From Nitrosomonadaceae bacterium (GTDB taxonomy: Bacteria > Pseudomonadota > Gammaproteobacteria > Burkholderiales > Nitrosomonadaceae): DNA of 5,593 nucleotides. Within the stretch, counting starts at the first letter, position 1, and each line of letters begins with the position of its first letter. Below, piece after piece: positions 5,295-5,593 of this stretch. The stretch spans positions 1 through 5,593 of the forward strand of contig JAHELA010000102.1 of the NCBI GenBank assembly GCA_024644425.1, in the 5' to 3' direction. The notes under the pieces were generated by a model, which ran no database searches, was not told the origin of the DNA, and worked only from the letters and a program-made list of their open reading frames with translations. Both the position numbers and the translations under genes were made by a program.

Positions 5295-5593
5295 ATGCCT
5301 CAATTCCAGAAAAATATAATAAATCCTAGCCATATATTAAGATTATTATGTACGAGTGGGATTCTTGCACTCTGCTGGAGTTTATCTGTAATGGCAACGC
5401 AACTACGCCCAGAAATCGAAACCTTTATTACTAGAATGGTAGAACGTCATGGGTTTGAAGAATCCGACCTTAAAAACATATTTAATAAAACAAGATTTCA
5501 ACCGGCTATTATCAGCGCAATTTCCCGTCCAAGCACATCTAAACCATGGCATGAATATCGTCCTAATTTTGTTAATTCGAAACGCATTAGAGA
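5295..5593 (+). CDS. mltB: Lytic murein transglycosylase B family protein (5' part, cut by window edge)
   Basis: MltB-type enzymes cleave the MurNAc-GlcNAc bond of peptidoglycan with formation of 1,6-anhydro-MurNAc, in the periplasm. I read 99 codons from ATG at 5295 to the window end. Residues 1 to about 34 look like a signal peptide: a positively charged start (K6, R16), a hydrophobic run LLCTSGILALCWSLSV, and a probable signal peptidase I site VMA-TQ after residue 34. No lipobox fits around C19 or C27, so this is probably a soluble periplasmic form. The mature part shows the family N-terminal pattern: FITRMVERHGF (44-54), then FNKTRFQPAIISAISRP (63-79) and KPWHEYRPNFV (83-93). The catalytic glutamate lies outside the window. 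An ATG at 5391 would remove the signal peptide and is unlikely to be the start. No Shine-Dalgarno precedes 5295 (CGTATATTT). The exact paralogue (MltB or SltB1) cannot be fixed from this part. Confidence 0.88.
   Translation, partial: MPQFQKNIINPSHILRLLCTSGILALCWSLSVMATQLRPEIETFITRMVERHGFEESDLKNIFNKTRFQPAIISAISRPSTSKPWHEYRPNFVNSKRIR

Overview
This is an AT-rich (by eye roughly 40% G+C), housekeeping stretch of a proteobacterial chromosome. The S21 protein has the betaproteobacterial form (KTGLLTELRAREFYEKP core and an LLPPKLY tail), and the DnaG, YqeY, TsaD, PlsY and MltB sequences fit that class. An AT-rich lineage such as the Nitrosomonadales is a reasonable guess, but the window alone does not fix family or genus.

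Layout: positions 1-1665 (minus strand) hold the first part of the macromolecular-synthesis operon in transcription order rpsU (1665-1453), yqeY (1301-855) and dnaG (715 to the window edge). It couples a ribosomal protein to the replication primase, and a sigma factor gene, rpoD, would be expected just beyond position 1. A compact divergent control region (1666-1783) separates rpsU from tsaD (1784-2821, plus), which makes the universal tRNA modification t6A37. tsaD runs convergently into plsY (minus, phospholipid synthesis) with the two stop codons directly abutting. plsY and folB (plus, folate synthesis) diverge from a 109-bp spacer carrying a perfect 8-bp dyad. folB converges on hemD (minus, tetrapyrrole synthesis) across a short spacer with an AT-rich bidirectional terminator-like hairpin. 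A gene-poor stretch of about 525 bp (4769-5294) follows, then the 5' part of an mltB-type lytic transglycosylase gene (plus) with a signal peptide, cut by the window end.

All protein genes appear intact apart from the two cut by the window edges. There is no mobile element, tRNA, rRNA or CRISPR array that I can support. The genes serve independent core functions (translation, replication, tRNA modification, lipid, folate, heme and peptidoglycan metabolism) rather than one pathway. I found no undescribed multi-gene system. The points worth a second look are small: intergenic dyads and repeats, mostly weak or absent Shine-Dalgarno sequences, an ambiguous hemD start, and substitutions in conserved PlsY and HemD motifs.
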